64,000 nt of DNA from Mesorhizobium muleiense (GTDB lineage Bacteria > Pseudomonadota > Alphaproteobacteria > Rhizobiales > Rhizobiaceae): assembly GCF_900099905.1 (NCBI RefSeq), contig NZ_FNEE01000010.1:104890-168889 (forward strand), in the 5' to 3' direction. Below the pieces are notes generated by a model. That model did no database searches, was not told the origin of the DNA, and worked only from the letters and a program-made list of their open reading frames with translations. Both the position numbers and the translations under genes were made by a program. Shown in pieces: positions 6,730-14,894 of the stretch (positions are counted from its first letter, which is position 1; every line of letters starts with the position of its first letter).

Positions 6730-7968
6730 ATGCGATACCAAATCATGACCGCTGCGTTGGCAGTGACAACCGCGCTGCCATTCGCCGGCCCGGCGGCAGC
6801 GACCGATCTGGAAGTCACCCATTGGTGGACTTCAGGCGGCGAGGCGGCGGCGGTCGCCGAATTCGCCAAGGCGTTCGACGAGACAGGCAATCATTGGGTC
6901 GACGGCGCCATCGCCGGCTCCGGCGGCACGGCGCGGCCGATCATGATCAGCCGCATCACTGGCGGCGACCCTATGGGCGCCACCCAGTTCAACCACGGAA
7001 GGCAAGCGGAAGAATTGGTGCAGGCCGGTCTGATGCGCGATTTGACCGAGCTCGCCACCAGGGACAAGTGGGCGGAAATCGTCCAGCCGAAGAGCCTGCT
7101 CGACGGCTGCACCCTCGACGGCAAGATCTATTGCGTGCCGGTCAACATTCACTCCTGGCAGTGGCTGTGGCTGTCGAACGCGGCCTTCGAAAAGGCCGGT
7201 GTGCCGGTGCCGAAGAATTGGAATGAATATGTCGCAGCAGCCCCCGCGCTGGAGAAGGCAGGCATCATACCGCTGGCGGTCGGCGGGCAGCCCTGGCAGT
7301 CCTCGGGCGCCTTCGACGTGCTGCTTACGGCGGTCGGCGGCACCGACGCTTTCTTGAAGGTCTATCGCGACAAGGATGCCGAATTCGCCGCCGGGCCCGA
7401 GGTCGCGAAGGTATTCAAGGCCGCGGACGATGCCCGCAAGATGGCGAAGAACACCAATGTGCAGGACTGGAACCAGGCCACCAATCTCGTCATCTCCGGC
7501 AAGGCCGGCGGCCAGATCATGGGCGACTGGGCGCAGGGCGAGTTCCAGGTTGCCGGGCAGACCGCCGGCAAGGACTATACGTGTCTTCCCGGCCTTGGCC
7601 TGAACGAGGTCATCGCCACCGGCGGCGACGCCTTCTACTTCCCGCTGCTGCAGGACGCAGAAAAGTCCAAGGCGCAGGAAGCGCTGGCCGAAACGCTGCT
7701 CGATCCCAAGACGCAGGTCGCCTTCAACCTCAAGAAGGGCTCGCTGCCGGTGCGCGGCGATATCGACCTCAAGGCGGCGAACGATTGCATGAAGAAAGGG
7801 CTCGACATCCTGGCCAAGGGCAGCGTCATGCCCTGGACGGACCAGCTGCTGTCGCAAGACACCCAAAAGCAGAAGGAGGACCTTTTCTCCGAGTTCTTCG
7901 CCAAGCCGGACATGACCGTGGAAGAGGCGCAAAAGCGCTTTGCCGACATCGTCGCCTCAGCGGACTGA
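6730..7968 (+). CDS. Carbohydrate ABC transporter substrate-binding protein (family 1)
   Basis: A 412-residue periplasmic binding protein. It begins with a Sec signal peptide (MRYQIMTAALAVTTALPFAG, cut near PAAA-TDLEV) and then DLEVTHWWTSGGEAAAV, the usual first strand of family-1 sugar-binding proteins. The ATG at 6730 follows a strong GGGAGGAG; a longer frame starting near 6460 would lack a signal peptide and run through the operator. First gene of the importer operon; the sugar is not predictable from sequence, though family members commonly bind oligosaccharides or glycosides. Its GGAGG ribosome site is complementary to CCUCC in the RNA candidate at 18026. Confidence 0.93.
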   Translation: MRYQIMTAALAVTTALPFAGPAAATDLEVTHWWTSGGEAAAVAEFAKAFDETGNHWVDGAIAGSGGTARPIMISRITGGDPMGATQFNHGRQAEELVQAGLMRDLTELATRDKWAEIVQPKSLLDGCTLDGKIYCVPVNIHSWQWLWLSNAAFEKAGVPVPKNWNEYVAAAPALEKAGIIPLAVGGQPWQSSGAFDVLLTAVGGTDAFLKVYRDKDAEFAAGPEVAKVFKAADDARKMAKNTNVQDWNQATNLVISGKAGGQIMGDWAQGEFQVAGQTAGKDYTCLPGLGLNEVIATGGDAFYFPLLQDAEKSKAQEALAETLLDPKTQVAFNLKKGSLPVRGDIDLKAANDCMKKGLDILAKGSVMPWTDQLLSQDTQKQKEDLFSEFFAKPDMTVEEAQKRFADIVASAD

Positions 7969-7986
7969 CTTTTCGACGAACCGCTC

Positions 7987-8049
7987 GCTCCCGGCCCGCC
8001 GCGGGGCCGGGAGCTCAGGGTCAAGGCCCTGACTCTTCGGCCTTGACCC
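7987..8049 (+). promoter_or_regulatory. Two intercistronic hairpins after the binding-protein gene
   Basis: A perfect 11-bp stem (GCTCCCGGCCC 7987-7997 with GGGCCGGGAGC 8004-8014, six-base loop) is followed by a 9-bp stem (GGGTCAAGG 8018-8026 with CCTTGACCC 8041-8049). Neither has a T-run. Such hairpins between binding-protein and permease genes usually protect the upstream mRNA or attenuate read-through, giving an excess of binding protein. Confidence 0.6.
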
Positions 8050-8095
8050 TTGGCCCTAACCCTTTGGCCTTACCCGATCCAGCCCGGCTGTGCAG

Positions 8096-8989
8096 ATGAG
8101 CAAGAGCGAACGCCCCAACCAACTCTTCCGCAACCTTAACGCCAAGGTCGCCTCTATTCCGATGGTCCTCACCGCACTGGTGATCTTCGTCGGCGGCAGC
8201 GCGTGGACGGTGCTCTATTCCTTCACCAATTCAAAACTGCTGCCGCGGCTGAACTTCGTCGGGCTCGACCAGTATTATCGGCTGTGGTCGACGCCGCGCT
8301 GGCTGGTCTCGATCGAGAACCTGCTGGTCTACGGCGTGCTGTCGCTGGTGTTCTCTCTGGTCATCGGCTTCATACTGGCGGCGCTGCTCGACCAGAAGAT
8401 CCGCTTCGAGGACACGTTCCGCACCATCTTCCTCTACCCGTTCGCGCTCTCCTTCATCGTCACCGGCCTGGTCTGGCAGTGGCTGCTCAACCCGGAGTTC
8501 GGAATCCAGGGGGTGGTGCGCGGCCTCGGCTGGGAAAGCTTCAGCTTCGATCCGCTCTACAATTCCGACATCGTCATCTACGGCATCTTGATCGCCGCGC
8601 TCTGGCAAGGCACCGGGCTGATCATGTGCCTGATGCTGGCGGGCCTGCGCGGCATCGATGAGGATATCTGGAAGGCGGCGCGGGTGGATGGGATACCCAC
8701 CCTAAAAACCTATCTGTTCATCATCATCCCGATGATGCGGCCGGTCTTCATCACCGCGCTTGTCATCATCGCCGCCGGCATCGTCAAGGTCTATGACCTG
8801 GTTGTCGCCCAGACCAGCGGCGGTCCCGGCATCGCCTCCGAAGTGCCGGCCAAATATGTCTATGACTACATGTTCTTCGCCCAGAACCTCGGCCAGGGTT
8901 TTGCCGCCTCGACCATGATGCTGCTGTCGGTGGTGGTCGTCATCGTTCCCTGGGCCTATCTCGAATTCGGAGGCAAGAAGCGTGGCTGA
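8096..8989 (+). CDS. Carbohydrate ABC transporter permease (MalF/UgpA type)
   Basis: A 297-residue inner-membrane permease with six hydrophobic segments (the first around IPMVLTALVIFVGGSAWTVL). The cytoplasmic coupling loop is near residue 190 (EDIWKAARVDGIPTLKTYLF, matching the EAAxxDGA-x9-IxxP signature that contacts the ATPase). The ATG at 8096 is preferred over a GTG six bases upstream, though no strong ribosome site is visible for either. It overlaps the next permease by eight bases and pairs with it as the MalF-like half of the channel. Confidence 0.93.
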   Translation: MSKSERPNQLFRNLNAKVASIPMVLTALVIFVGGSAWTVLYSFTNSKLLPRLNFVGLDQYYRLWSTPRWLVSIENLLVYGVLSLVFSLVIGFILAALLDQKIRFEDTFRTIFLYPFALSFIVTGLVWQWLLNPEFGIQGVVRGLGWESFSFDPLYNSDIVIYGILIAALWQGTGLIMCLMLAGLRGIDEDIWKAARVDGIPTLKTYLFIIIPMMRPVFITALVIIAAGIVKVYDLVVAQTSGGPGIASEVPAKYVYDYMFFAQNLGQGFAASTMMLLSVVVVIVPWAYLEFGGKKRG

Positions 8990-9917
8990 CCTTGCCGTTC
9001 CCCTGCCTGCCGGCACGGGCTCTATCGGGCTTGAGGCATCCGGGCCGCGAGGGCCGAAGCCGCGGCATGTGTTCTCGCGCCGCAACATCTTCCTCTATGG
9101 CACGCTGATCGTGGTGGCGCTGTATTATCTGCTGCCGCTCTACGTGATGGTGGTGACATCGCTGAAGGGCATGCCGGAGATACGCCTCGGCAACATTTTT
9201 TCACCGCCGCTCGAGATCACCTTTGAGCCTTGGGTGAAGGCCTGGTCCAGCGCCTGCACCGGTCTCAACTGCGACGGGCTCTCGCGCGGCTTCTGGAATT
9301 CGGTGCGCATCACCGTCCCGTCGGTCGTCCTGTCGATCGCCATCGCTTCGGTGAATGGCTACGCGCTTGCCAACTGGCGCTTCAAGGGCGCCGATACTTT
9401 CTTCGTGATCCTGATCGTCGGCGCCTTCATCCCCTATCAGGTGATGATCTATCCGATCGTCATCATCCTGCGCGAGATCGGCCTCTATGGCAGCCTGAGC
9501 GGCCTGGTGATCGTCCATTCCATCTTCGGCATGCCGATCCTGACGCTGTTGTTCCGCAACTATTTCACTTCCATGCCGGAGGAACTGTTCCGGGCGGCGC
9601 GCGTCGACGGCGCCGGCTTCTGGGGCATCTATTTCCGCATCATGCTGCCGATGTCGCTGCCGATCTTCGTCGTCGCCATCATCCTGCAGGTGACCGGCAT
9701 CTGGAACGACTTCCTGTTCGGCGTCGTCTACACCCGCCCCGACACTTATCCGATGACGGTGCAGCTCAACAACATCGTCAACTCGGTGCAAGGCGTGAAG
9801 GAATACAACGTCAACATGGCCGCCACCATCCTGACCGGCCTGGTACCGCTCGTCGTCTACTTCGTTTCCGGCAAGCTTTTCGTGCGTGGCATCGCCGCCG
9901 GCGCGGTGAAAGGATGA
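8982..9917 (+). CDS. Carbohydrate ABC transporter permease (MalG/UgpE type)
   Basis: A 311-residue permease beginning with GTG and overlapping the preceding gene by eight bases. Six membrane segments follow a 35-residue cytoplasmic start; the coupling loop reads EELFRAARVDGAGFWGIYFR. It is the MalG-like partner of the permease at 8096-8989. The next gene overlaps its stop codon, so the two permeases and the ATPase are translationally coupled. Confidence 0.93.
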   Translation: MADLAVPLPAGTGSIGLEASGPRGPKPRHVFSRRNIFLYGTLIVVALYYLLPLYVMVVTSLKGMPEIRLGNIFSPPLEITFEPWVKAWSSACTGLNCDGLSRGFWNSVRITVPSVVLSIAIASVNGYALANWRFKGADTFFVILIVGAFIPYQVMIYPIVIILREIGLYGSLSGLVIVHSIFGMPILTLLFRNYFTSMPEELFRAARVDGAGFWGIYFRIMLPMSLPIFVVAIILQVTGIWNDFLFGVVYTRPDTYPMTVQLNNIVNSVQGVKEYNVNMAATILTGLVPLVVYFVSGKLFVRGIAAGAVKG

Positions 9918-11017
9918 TGATGACAAGACTCGAAAATCCCAGCGTTTCGATCCAGGACCTGTCGCTGAATTTCGGCGCAATCTCGGTGCTGGAAACGCTC
10001 AACATCGACGTCGCCGAGGGCGAGTTCATCGTGCTGCTCGGGCCGTCCGGCTGCGGCAAGTCGACCCTGCTCAACTGCATCGCCGGCTTGCTCGACGTTT
10101 CGGACGGCCGCATCTTCATCAAGGGCAAGAACGTCACCTGGGAGGAGCCCAAGGACCGTGGCATCGGCATGGTGTTCCAGTCCTATGCGCTCTACCCGCA
10201 GATGACGGTGGAGAAGAACCTGTCGTTCGGGCTGCGCGTTGCCGGCATTCCCAGGGACGAGATCGCCAAGCGTATCGCGCGGGCCGCCGAAATCCTGCAG
10301 ATCGAGCCGCTGCTGCAACGCAAGCCGTCGGCGCTTTCGGGCGGCCAGCGCCAGCGTGTGGCGATCGGGCGGGCGCTGGTGCGCGACGTCGACGTCTTCC
10401 TGTTCGATGAGCCGCTCTCCAATCTCGACGCCAAGCTGCGCGCCGAATTGCGCGTCGAGATAAAACTGCTGCACAGCAAGCTGCAGAACACCATGATCTA
10501 TGTCACCCACGACCAGATCGAGGCGATGACGCTGGCCGACCGCATCGCGGTGATGAAGGGCGGCGTCATCCAGCAGCTCGACGCACCGCAGACCATCTAC
10601 AATCGCCCGGTCAACCGTTTCGTCGCCGGCTTCCTCGGCTCGCCGGCGATGAATTTCCTCGACGGCAGGCTGGAGAAGGACGATGGCAACTGGCACTTCG
10701 TCGCCGAGGAAGTGCGGATTCCGCTTGCCACCTACGCTTTCGAAAAGGAGCCGGCGCCGGGAGCGGCGGTGTTCGGTATCCGGCCCGAGCATGTCGCGTT
10801 CAACAGCGGCTCCGGATGGCCGTTCACAACCACGGCGAATGTCGTGGTCGTCGAGCCCATGGGGTCCGACACGCTGGTCTGGCTGAAGCTCGCAAATCAG
10901 AATTTCACCGTGCGGGTGACATCTGAGCGCACGCCAAACAACGCCGACACCGTGAGCATCGGTTTCGACCCGATGCGCGCTTCGCTGTTCGATGCTGCAA
11001 CCGGCAACCGCCTGTAA
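9914..11017 (+). CDS. Carbohydrate ABC transporter ATP-binding protein (UgpC/MsmK type)
   Basis: A 367-residue ATPase with Walker A (GPSGCGKST, residues about 42-50), signature LSGGQRQRVAIGRAL, Walker B VFLFDEPLSN and the switch His (THDQIEAMTLADR), followed by a C-terminal TOBE/OB region typical of sugar importers. Three in-phase ATG codons occur at 9914, 9917 and 9920; AAAGG before them fits the last best, so the true length may be 365. It overlaps the end of the second permease and energises that channel. Confidence 0.93.
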   Translation: MMMTRLENPSVSIQDLSLNFGAISVLETLNIDVAEGEFIVLLGPSGCGKSTLLNCIAGLLDVSDGRIFIKGKNVTWEEPKDRGIGMVFQSYALYPQMTVEKNLSFGLRVAGIPRDEIAKRIARAAEILQIEPLLQRKPSALSGGQRQRVAIGRALVRDVDVFLFDEPLSNLDAKLRAELRVEIKLLHSKLQNTMIYVTHDQIEAMTLADRIAVMKGGVIQQLDAPQTIYNRPVNRFVAGFLGSPAMNFLDGRLEKDDGNWHFVAEEVRIPLATYAFEKEPAPGAAVFGIRPEHVAFNSGSGWPFTTTANVVVVEPMGSDTLVWLKLANQNFTVRVTSERTPNNADTVSIGFDPMRASLFDAATGNRL

Positions 11018-11071
11018 TACCCCGAAATTTTCACCCTCAAGCCCATCCATCCCAGAGAACGGACAGAGACG

Positions 11072-11818
11072 ATGAATTGGTCATTCCAACTTTACAGCGC
11101 GCGCAATTTCCAACCTTGGGCAGGGGTGCTCAAGATGCTGGGCGAGCTCGGCTACGCGCAAGTCGAAGGGTTCGGCGGCGTCTATGACGACCCCAAGGCG
11201 TTTCGCGCCGAACTCGACAAGAACGGGCTCGCCATGCCGACCGGCCATTTCTCGATCGATGCGCTCGAGAACGATTTCGACGGCGTGCGCAAAATCGCTG
11301 ACGCGCTCGGCATCACGCTGCTCATCTGCCCCTATCTGGTCGCCGAGAGCAGGCCGACCGATGCCGCCGGCTGGCGCAGCTTCGGCGCGCGCCTGGCCAA
11401 GGTCGGCGAGACGGCTGAAAAGGCCGGCTACGGCTTTGCCTGGCACAACCATGATTTCGAGTTCAAGAAGCTTGCCGACGGTTCGGTGCCGCAGGACCAT
11501 ATCCTGGCGGTAGCGCCCGACATCGGCTGGGAGATGGACGTCGCCTGGGTGGTGCGCGGCGGCGAAGATCCGCTGCCCTGGATCGAGAAGCATGGCAAAC
11601 GCATCGCCTCCGTCCATGTCAAGGACATCGCCAAGCCCGGCGAGGGCCTCGACGAGGACGGCTGGTCGGACGTCGGCAACGGCACGATCGACTGGGCCGC
11701 TCTGATCCAGGCGCTGCGCGCCAACAGCGCCGCCAAATACTACGTCATGGAACACGACAACCCCAACGATATCGATCGCTTCGCCCGCCGCTCGATCGCA
11801 GCCGCCAAGACCTTTTAG
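11072..11818 (+). CDS. Sugar phosphate isomerase/epimerase (xylose isomerase-like TIM barrel)
   Basis: A 248-residue protein of the AP-endonuclease-2/IolE-like TIM-barrel family. Metal and catalytic patterns are visible: GYAQVEGFGG early, FAWHNHDFEF in the middle, GWEMDVAWVV, VHVKDI and YYVMEHDNP near the end. Family members isomerise, epimerise or dehydrate sugars and inositols. As the fifth gene of the importer operon, 12 bases before the Gfo/Idh dehydrogenase, it should process the imported sugar or its 3-keto derivative. The substrate is unknown. Confidence 0.88.
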   Translation: MNWSFQLYSARNFQPWAGVLKMLGELGYAQVEGFGGVYDDPKAFRAELDKNGLAMPTGHFSIDALENDFDGVRKIADALGITLLICPYLVAESRPTDAAGWRSFGARLAKVGETAEKAGYGFAWHNHDFEFKKLADGSVPQDHILAVAPDIGWEMDVAWVVRGGEDPLPWIEKHGKRIASVHVKDIAKPGEGLDEDGWSDVGNGTIDWAALIQALRANSAAKYYVMEHDNPNDIDRFARRSIAAAKTF

Positions 11819-11830
11819 GAGCAAACCAGC

Positions 11831-12991
11831 ATGGCAAGAAAACTTGGGGTCGGCGTTATCGGCTGCGGCAACATCTCGAAGGCGTATTTTTCACTGGCGC
11901 CGCTATTTCGCGGCATCGAGATGCGCGCCTGCGCGGATATCGACATGGATGCGGCCAAGACGCGGGCGAAGGAGTTCAAGCTGCGCGCCGAGACAGTCGA
12001 AGGGCTGCTCAAGGCCGGCGACATCGACATCATCGTCAACCTCACCATTCCGGCGGTGCACTATGAGGTTTCGAAACAGATCCTCGATGCCGGCAAGCAC
12101 GTCTATTCGGAAAAGCCGTTCGTGCTGTCGGTCAAGGAAGGGCTCGACCTGAAGAAACTGGCGGAGAGAGACGGACTGCGCATCGGCTCGGCGCCCGACA
12201 CTTTCCTCGGTGGCGCGCACCAGCTTGTCCGCAACCTGATCGACAGTGGCAAGCTCGGCAAGATCACCAGCGGCACATGCCACGTGATGAGCCATGGGAT
12301 GGAGCACTGGCACCCCAATCCGGATTTTTTCTTCCAGCCTGGCGCTGGTCCGGTGCTCGATATCGGACCCTATTACATCACCAACCTGATCCAGCTGATC
12401 GGGCCGGTGAAGCAGGTGGCGGCCTTGGCGACGATTCCGTCGACGGAACGGACGATCTCGTCCAAGCCGCGCGCGGGTGAAAAAATCCTGGTCGCCACGC
12501 CGACGACGATCCACGGGGTGATGGAGTTCGAAAATGGCGCCGTGGTGACGCTCAATACCAGCTGGGACGTGTGGAGCCATGGCCATGCGCCGATGGAACT
12601 CTACGGCGAATTGGGCACGGTGTCTTTGCCGGATCCGAATTTCTTCGGCGGCGACGTTCGCTTCACCAATGGCGCCAAGCTGGTCAAGAAGCTGCCAAAG
12701 TGGCAGCATCCGTTCGGCGTGGCCAACCAGATGCATTCGCACGGCATGATGGCCAATTACCGCACCGCCGGTCTCGCCGATATGGCCCTGGCTATCGCGG
12801 AGGGCCGGCCGCATCGCTGTTCGATGGAACTGGCGCTGCATGCCGTCGATGTGATGACCGGCATGTTGCGGTCGGGCGCGAGCGGAAAGTTCGTTGCCAT
12901 GCAGACCACATGCGAACGGCCTGCGGCACTGGGCGTAAAAGATGCGGAAGGGCTGTTGGCGAAGAAGAAACCCTCGGCGAAGAAGAAGTAG
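11831..12991 (+). CDS. Gfo/Idh/MocA-family oxidoreductase
   Basis: A 386-residue NAD(P)-dependent dehydrogenase. The Rossmann domain opens with KLGVGVIGCGNISKAYFSL, and YSEKPF (about residue 95) carries the characteristic Lys; the C-terminal domain has the broad beta sheet of the family. Members oxidise or reduce sugars, inositols or cyclic glycosides. It ends in a Lys-rich tail (AKKKPSAKKK) that is unusual and probably disordered. Together with the adjacent isomerase/epimerase it resembles catabolism through a 3-keto sugar, but this is an inference. Confidence 0.9.
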   Translation: MARKLGVGVIGCGNISKAYFSLAPLFRGIEMRACADIDMDAAKTRAKEFKLRAETVEGLLKAGDIDIIVNLTIPAVHYEVSKQILDAGKHVYSEKPFVLSVKEGLDLKKLAERDGLRIGSAPDTFLGGAHQLVRNLIDSGKLGKITSGTCHVMSHGMEHWHPNPDFFFQPGAGPVLDIGPYYITNLIQLIGPVKQVAALATIPSTERTISSKPRAGEKILVATPTTIHGVMEFENGAVVTLNTSWDVWSHGHAPMELYGELGTVSLPDPNFFGGDVRFTNGAKLVKKLPKWQHPFGVANQMHSHGMMANYRTAGLADMALAIAEGRPHRCSMELALHAVDVMTGMLRSGASGKFVAMQTTCERPAALGVKDAEGLLAKKKPSAKKK

Positions 12992-13065
12992 CGTAAGCGC
13001 TTCAGCGAATGCGACACGTTTCTGTTTACCGACGAACCCTCTCCCCATAGAAACCGGCAGAGGCT

Positions 13066-13099
13066 AAGGGTGAGAGGCAGAGTCGACTCACCCTTTTTT
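13066..13099 (+). terminator. Rho-independent terminator of the sugar operon
   Basis: AAGGGTGAG (13066-13074), a 12-base loop and CTCACCCTT ending in TTTTTT (13094-13099). It separates the Gfo/Idh gene from the aldo-keto reductase. Confidence 0.8.
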
Positions 13100-13142
13100 G
13101 CGTTGGCAGCTGCCGCGCTCGCTTTCGATTTGAGGATCTCCC

Positions 13143-14189
13143 ATGCCCTATGTGCCCGCTGAAAACCGCTACGAGAACATGGTCTACAATCGCTGCGGGC
13201 GATCCGGCCTGAAATTGCCGGCGATCTCGCTCGGGCTCTGGCACAATTTCGGTGACGACACGCCGCACCGGACCAAGCAGGCGATCGCGCGCAAGGCCTT
13301 CGATCTCGGCATCACGCATTTCGACCTCGCCAACAATTACGGCCCGCCGCCCGGTTCGGCGGAGACGGCTTTCGGCGAAATCCTGCGGACGGATTTCTCC
13401 TCTTTTCGTGACGAGCTGATCATCTCGACCAAGGCCGGGTATGAGATGTGGGCCGGACCCTATGGCGAGTGGGGCGGGCGCAAATATGTGCTGGCCAGCC
13501 TCGATCAGAGCCTGAAGCGGATGGGGCTCGACTATGTCGACATCTTTTATTCGCACCGCTTCGACCCTGATACTCCGCTGGAAGAAACGATGGGCGCACT
13601 CGATCACGCGGTGCGCTCGGGCAAGGCGCTTTATGCCGGCATCTCCTCCTACAATTCGCAGCGCACGCGCGAGGCCGCCGACATATTGAAGCAGCTCGGC
13701 ACGCCCTGCATCATCCATCAGCCGAGCTATTCGATGCTCAACCGCTGGGTCGAGGACGACGGTCTGCTCGACACGCTGGAGGGGCTCGGCGTCGGCTCAA
13801 TCGTGTTCACGCCGCTGGCGCAAGGCATGCTGACCGATAAATATCTCGGCGGCATCCCTGAGGGCAGCCGCGCCAGCCAGGGCAAGTCGCTGCGGCCGGC
13901 CTTCATCAACGACAAGACCATCGTCAACATCAAGGCGCTGAACGCCATCGCCGGCCGACGCGGCCAGACGCTGGCGCAGATGGCGCTGGCCTGGGTGCTG
14001 CGCAAGGGCCGGGTGGCCTCGGCGCTGATCGGCGCCAGCCGGCCGGAACAGGTCGAGGATTGCGTCGGCGCGCTGAAGGCGCTCGATTTCAGCGATGCCG
14101 AGCTCGCCGAAATCGACACCTACGCGCGCGAGGCCGACATCAATCTGTGGGCCGCCTCCGCCGAGCGCAAGGGTCCGCCACGGAAGTGA
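13143..14189 (+). CDS. yghZ: L-glyceraldehyde 3-phosphate reductase (YghZ-type aldo-keto reductase)
   Basis: A 348-residue aldo-keto reductase that follows E. coli YghZ closely: GLKLPAISLGLWHNFGDD, the catalytic Asp and Tyr in FDLANNYGPPPGSAE, the Lys in ELIISTKAGYEMW, and the C-terminal NADPH site (ALIGASRPEQ). YghZ-type enzymes reduce L-glyceraldehyde 3-phosphate and methylglyoxal-like aldehydes with NADPH in the cytoplasm. It lies behind the terminator of the sugar operon on the same strand, so it may be read separately or by read-through. GAGG lies seven bases before its ATG. Confidence 0.9.
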   Translation: MPYVPAENRYENMVYNRCGRSGLKLPAISLGLWHNFGDDTPHRTKQAIARKAFDLGITHFDLANNYGPPPGSAETAFGEILRTDFSSFRDELIISTKAGYEMWAGPYGEWGGRKYVLASLDQSLKRMGLDYVDIFYSHRFDPDTPLEETMGALDHAVRSGKALYAGISSYNSQRTREAADILKQLGTPCIIHQPSYSMLNRWVEDDGLLDTLEGLGVGSIVFTPLAQGMLTDKYLGGIPEGSRASQGKSLRPAFINDKTIVNIKALNAIAGRRGQTLAQMALAWVLRKGRVASALIGASRPEQVEDCVGALKALDFSDAELAEIDTYAREADINLWAASAERKGPPRK

Positions 14190-14373
14190 CAATCACTTCA
14201 GGTTTGCATCGATTGGCATAGCCAAACAATGCCTCGGAGTTGGCCGGCTTCTGGGCCATGCCGACACAGAAACAGTAGCAAAGAGGCCGGTTCGTCGCTA
14301 TCTGGAGAGAACTGAAGCCGCTTGCATGCGGAAATGACGTGCGAGCGGCGCAAAACGGGTTGGAAACAGGATC

Positions 14374-14778
14374 ATGGCGGCAAGGGATGTGCTGACGAAA
14401 AACCAGTTGTGCGTGCTCGAGAAACTCGAGGCCGCCAGCGGGCCGCTCAGCGCCTATACGTTGCTCGACCAGCTGCGCGATCGGGGTTTTCGTGCACCGC
14501 TGCAGGTCTATCGCGCGCTCGACACGCTGGTGAAATCCGGCTTCGTGCATCGGCTCGAAAGCCTAAATTCCTTTGTCGCCTGCGCCGAGCCGCACGACCA
14601 CAGCCATTCGATGACCGCCTTTGCCATCTGCGACACATGCGGGCAGGTGACCGAGTTTTCCGACCATGATGTCGGGCACCGGCTCGACGAATGGGTGCGC
14701 TCGACCGGCTTCGCCGCCAACAAGGCGGTGATAGAATTTCGCGGGACGTGTGCCAAATGCCTGGCAGAGGCGGCTTAA
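14374..14778 (+). CDS. zur: Fur-family regulator, probably zinc-responsive Zur
   Basis: A 134-residue Fur-family protein: a winged helix in the first 80 residues, a His-rich segment (AEPHDHSHS) and two CxxC motifs (CDTC and CAKC) that hold the structural zinc. Length, Cys spacing and the relaxed N-terminus match alphaproteobacterial Zur better than Fur or Irr. Zur represses zinc-uptake genes when zinc is plentiful; no znuABC genes are in this window and no clear Zur palindrome was found upstream. It is convergent with polA. Confidence 0.75.
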   Translation: MAARDVLTKNQLCVLEKLEAASGPLSAYTLLDQLRDRGFRAPLQVYRALDTLVKSGFVHRLESLNSFVACAEPHDHSHSMTAFAICDTCGQVTEFSDHDVGHRLDEWVRSTGFAANKAVIEFRGTCAKCLAEAA

Positions 14779-14815
14779 GGGCTAGGCCAGCTAACCTATT
14801 GATGCTGGAGGGACA

Positions 14816-14851
14816 GCACCCCCCTCTGTCCTGCCGGACAGAAGGGGGTGC
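14816..14851. terminator. Hairpin between convergent zur and polA
   Basis: A 16-bp stem with one mismatch (GCACCCCCCTCTGTCC 14816-14831 with GGACAGAAGGGGGTGC 14836-14851) and a four-base loop. There is no T-run, but a stem this strong between convergent genes suggests a shared transcript end. Confidence 0.6.
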
Positions 14852-14894
14852 GAAGGAACTCGACCTAGCGGGCTGCAAGCATCCGCATGAGGCG

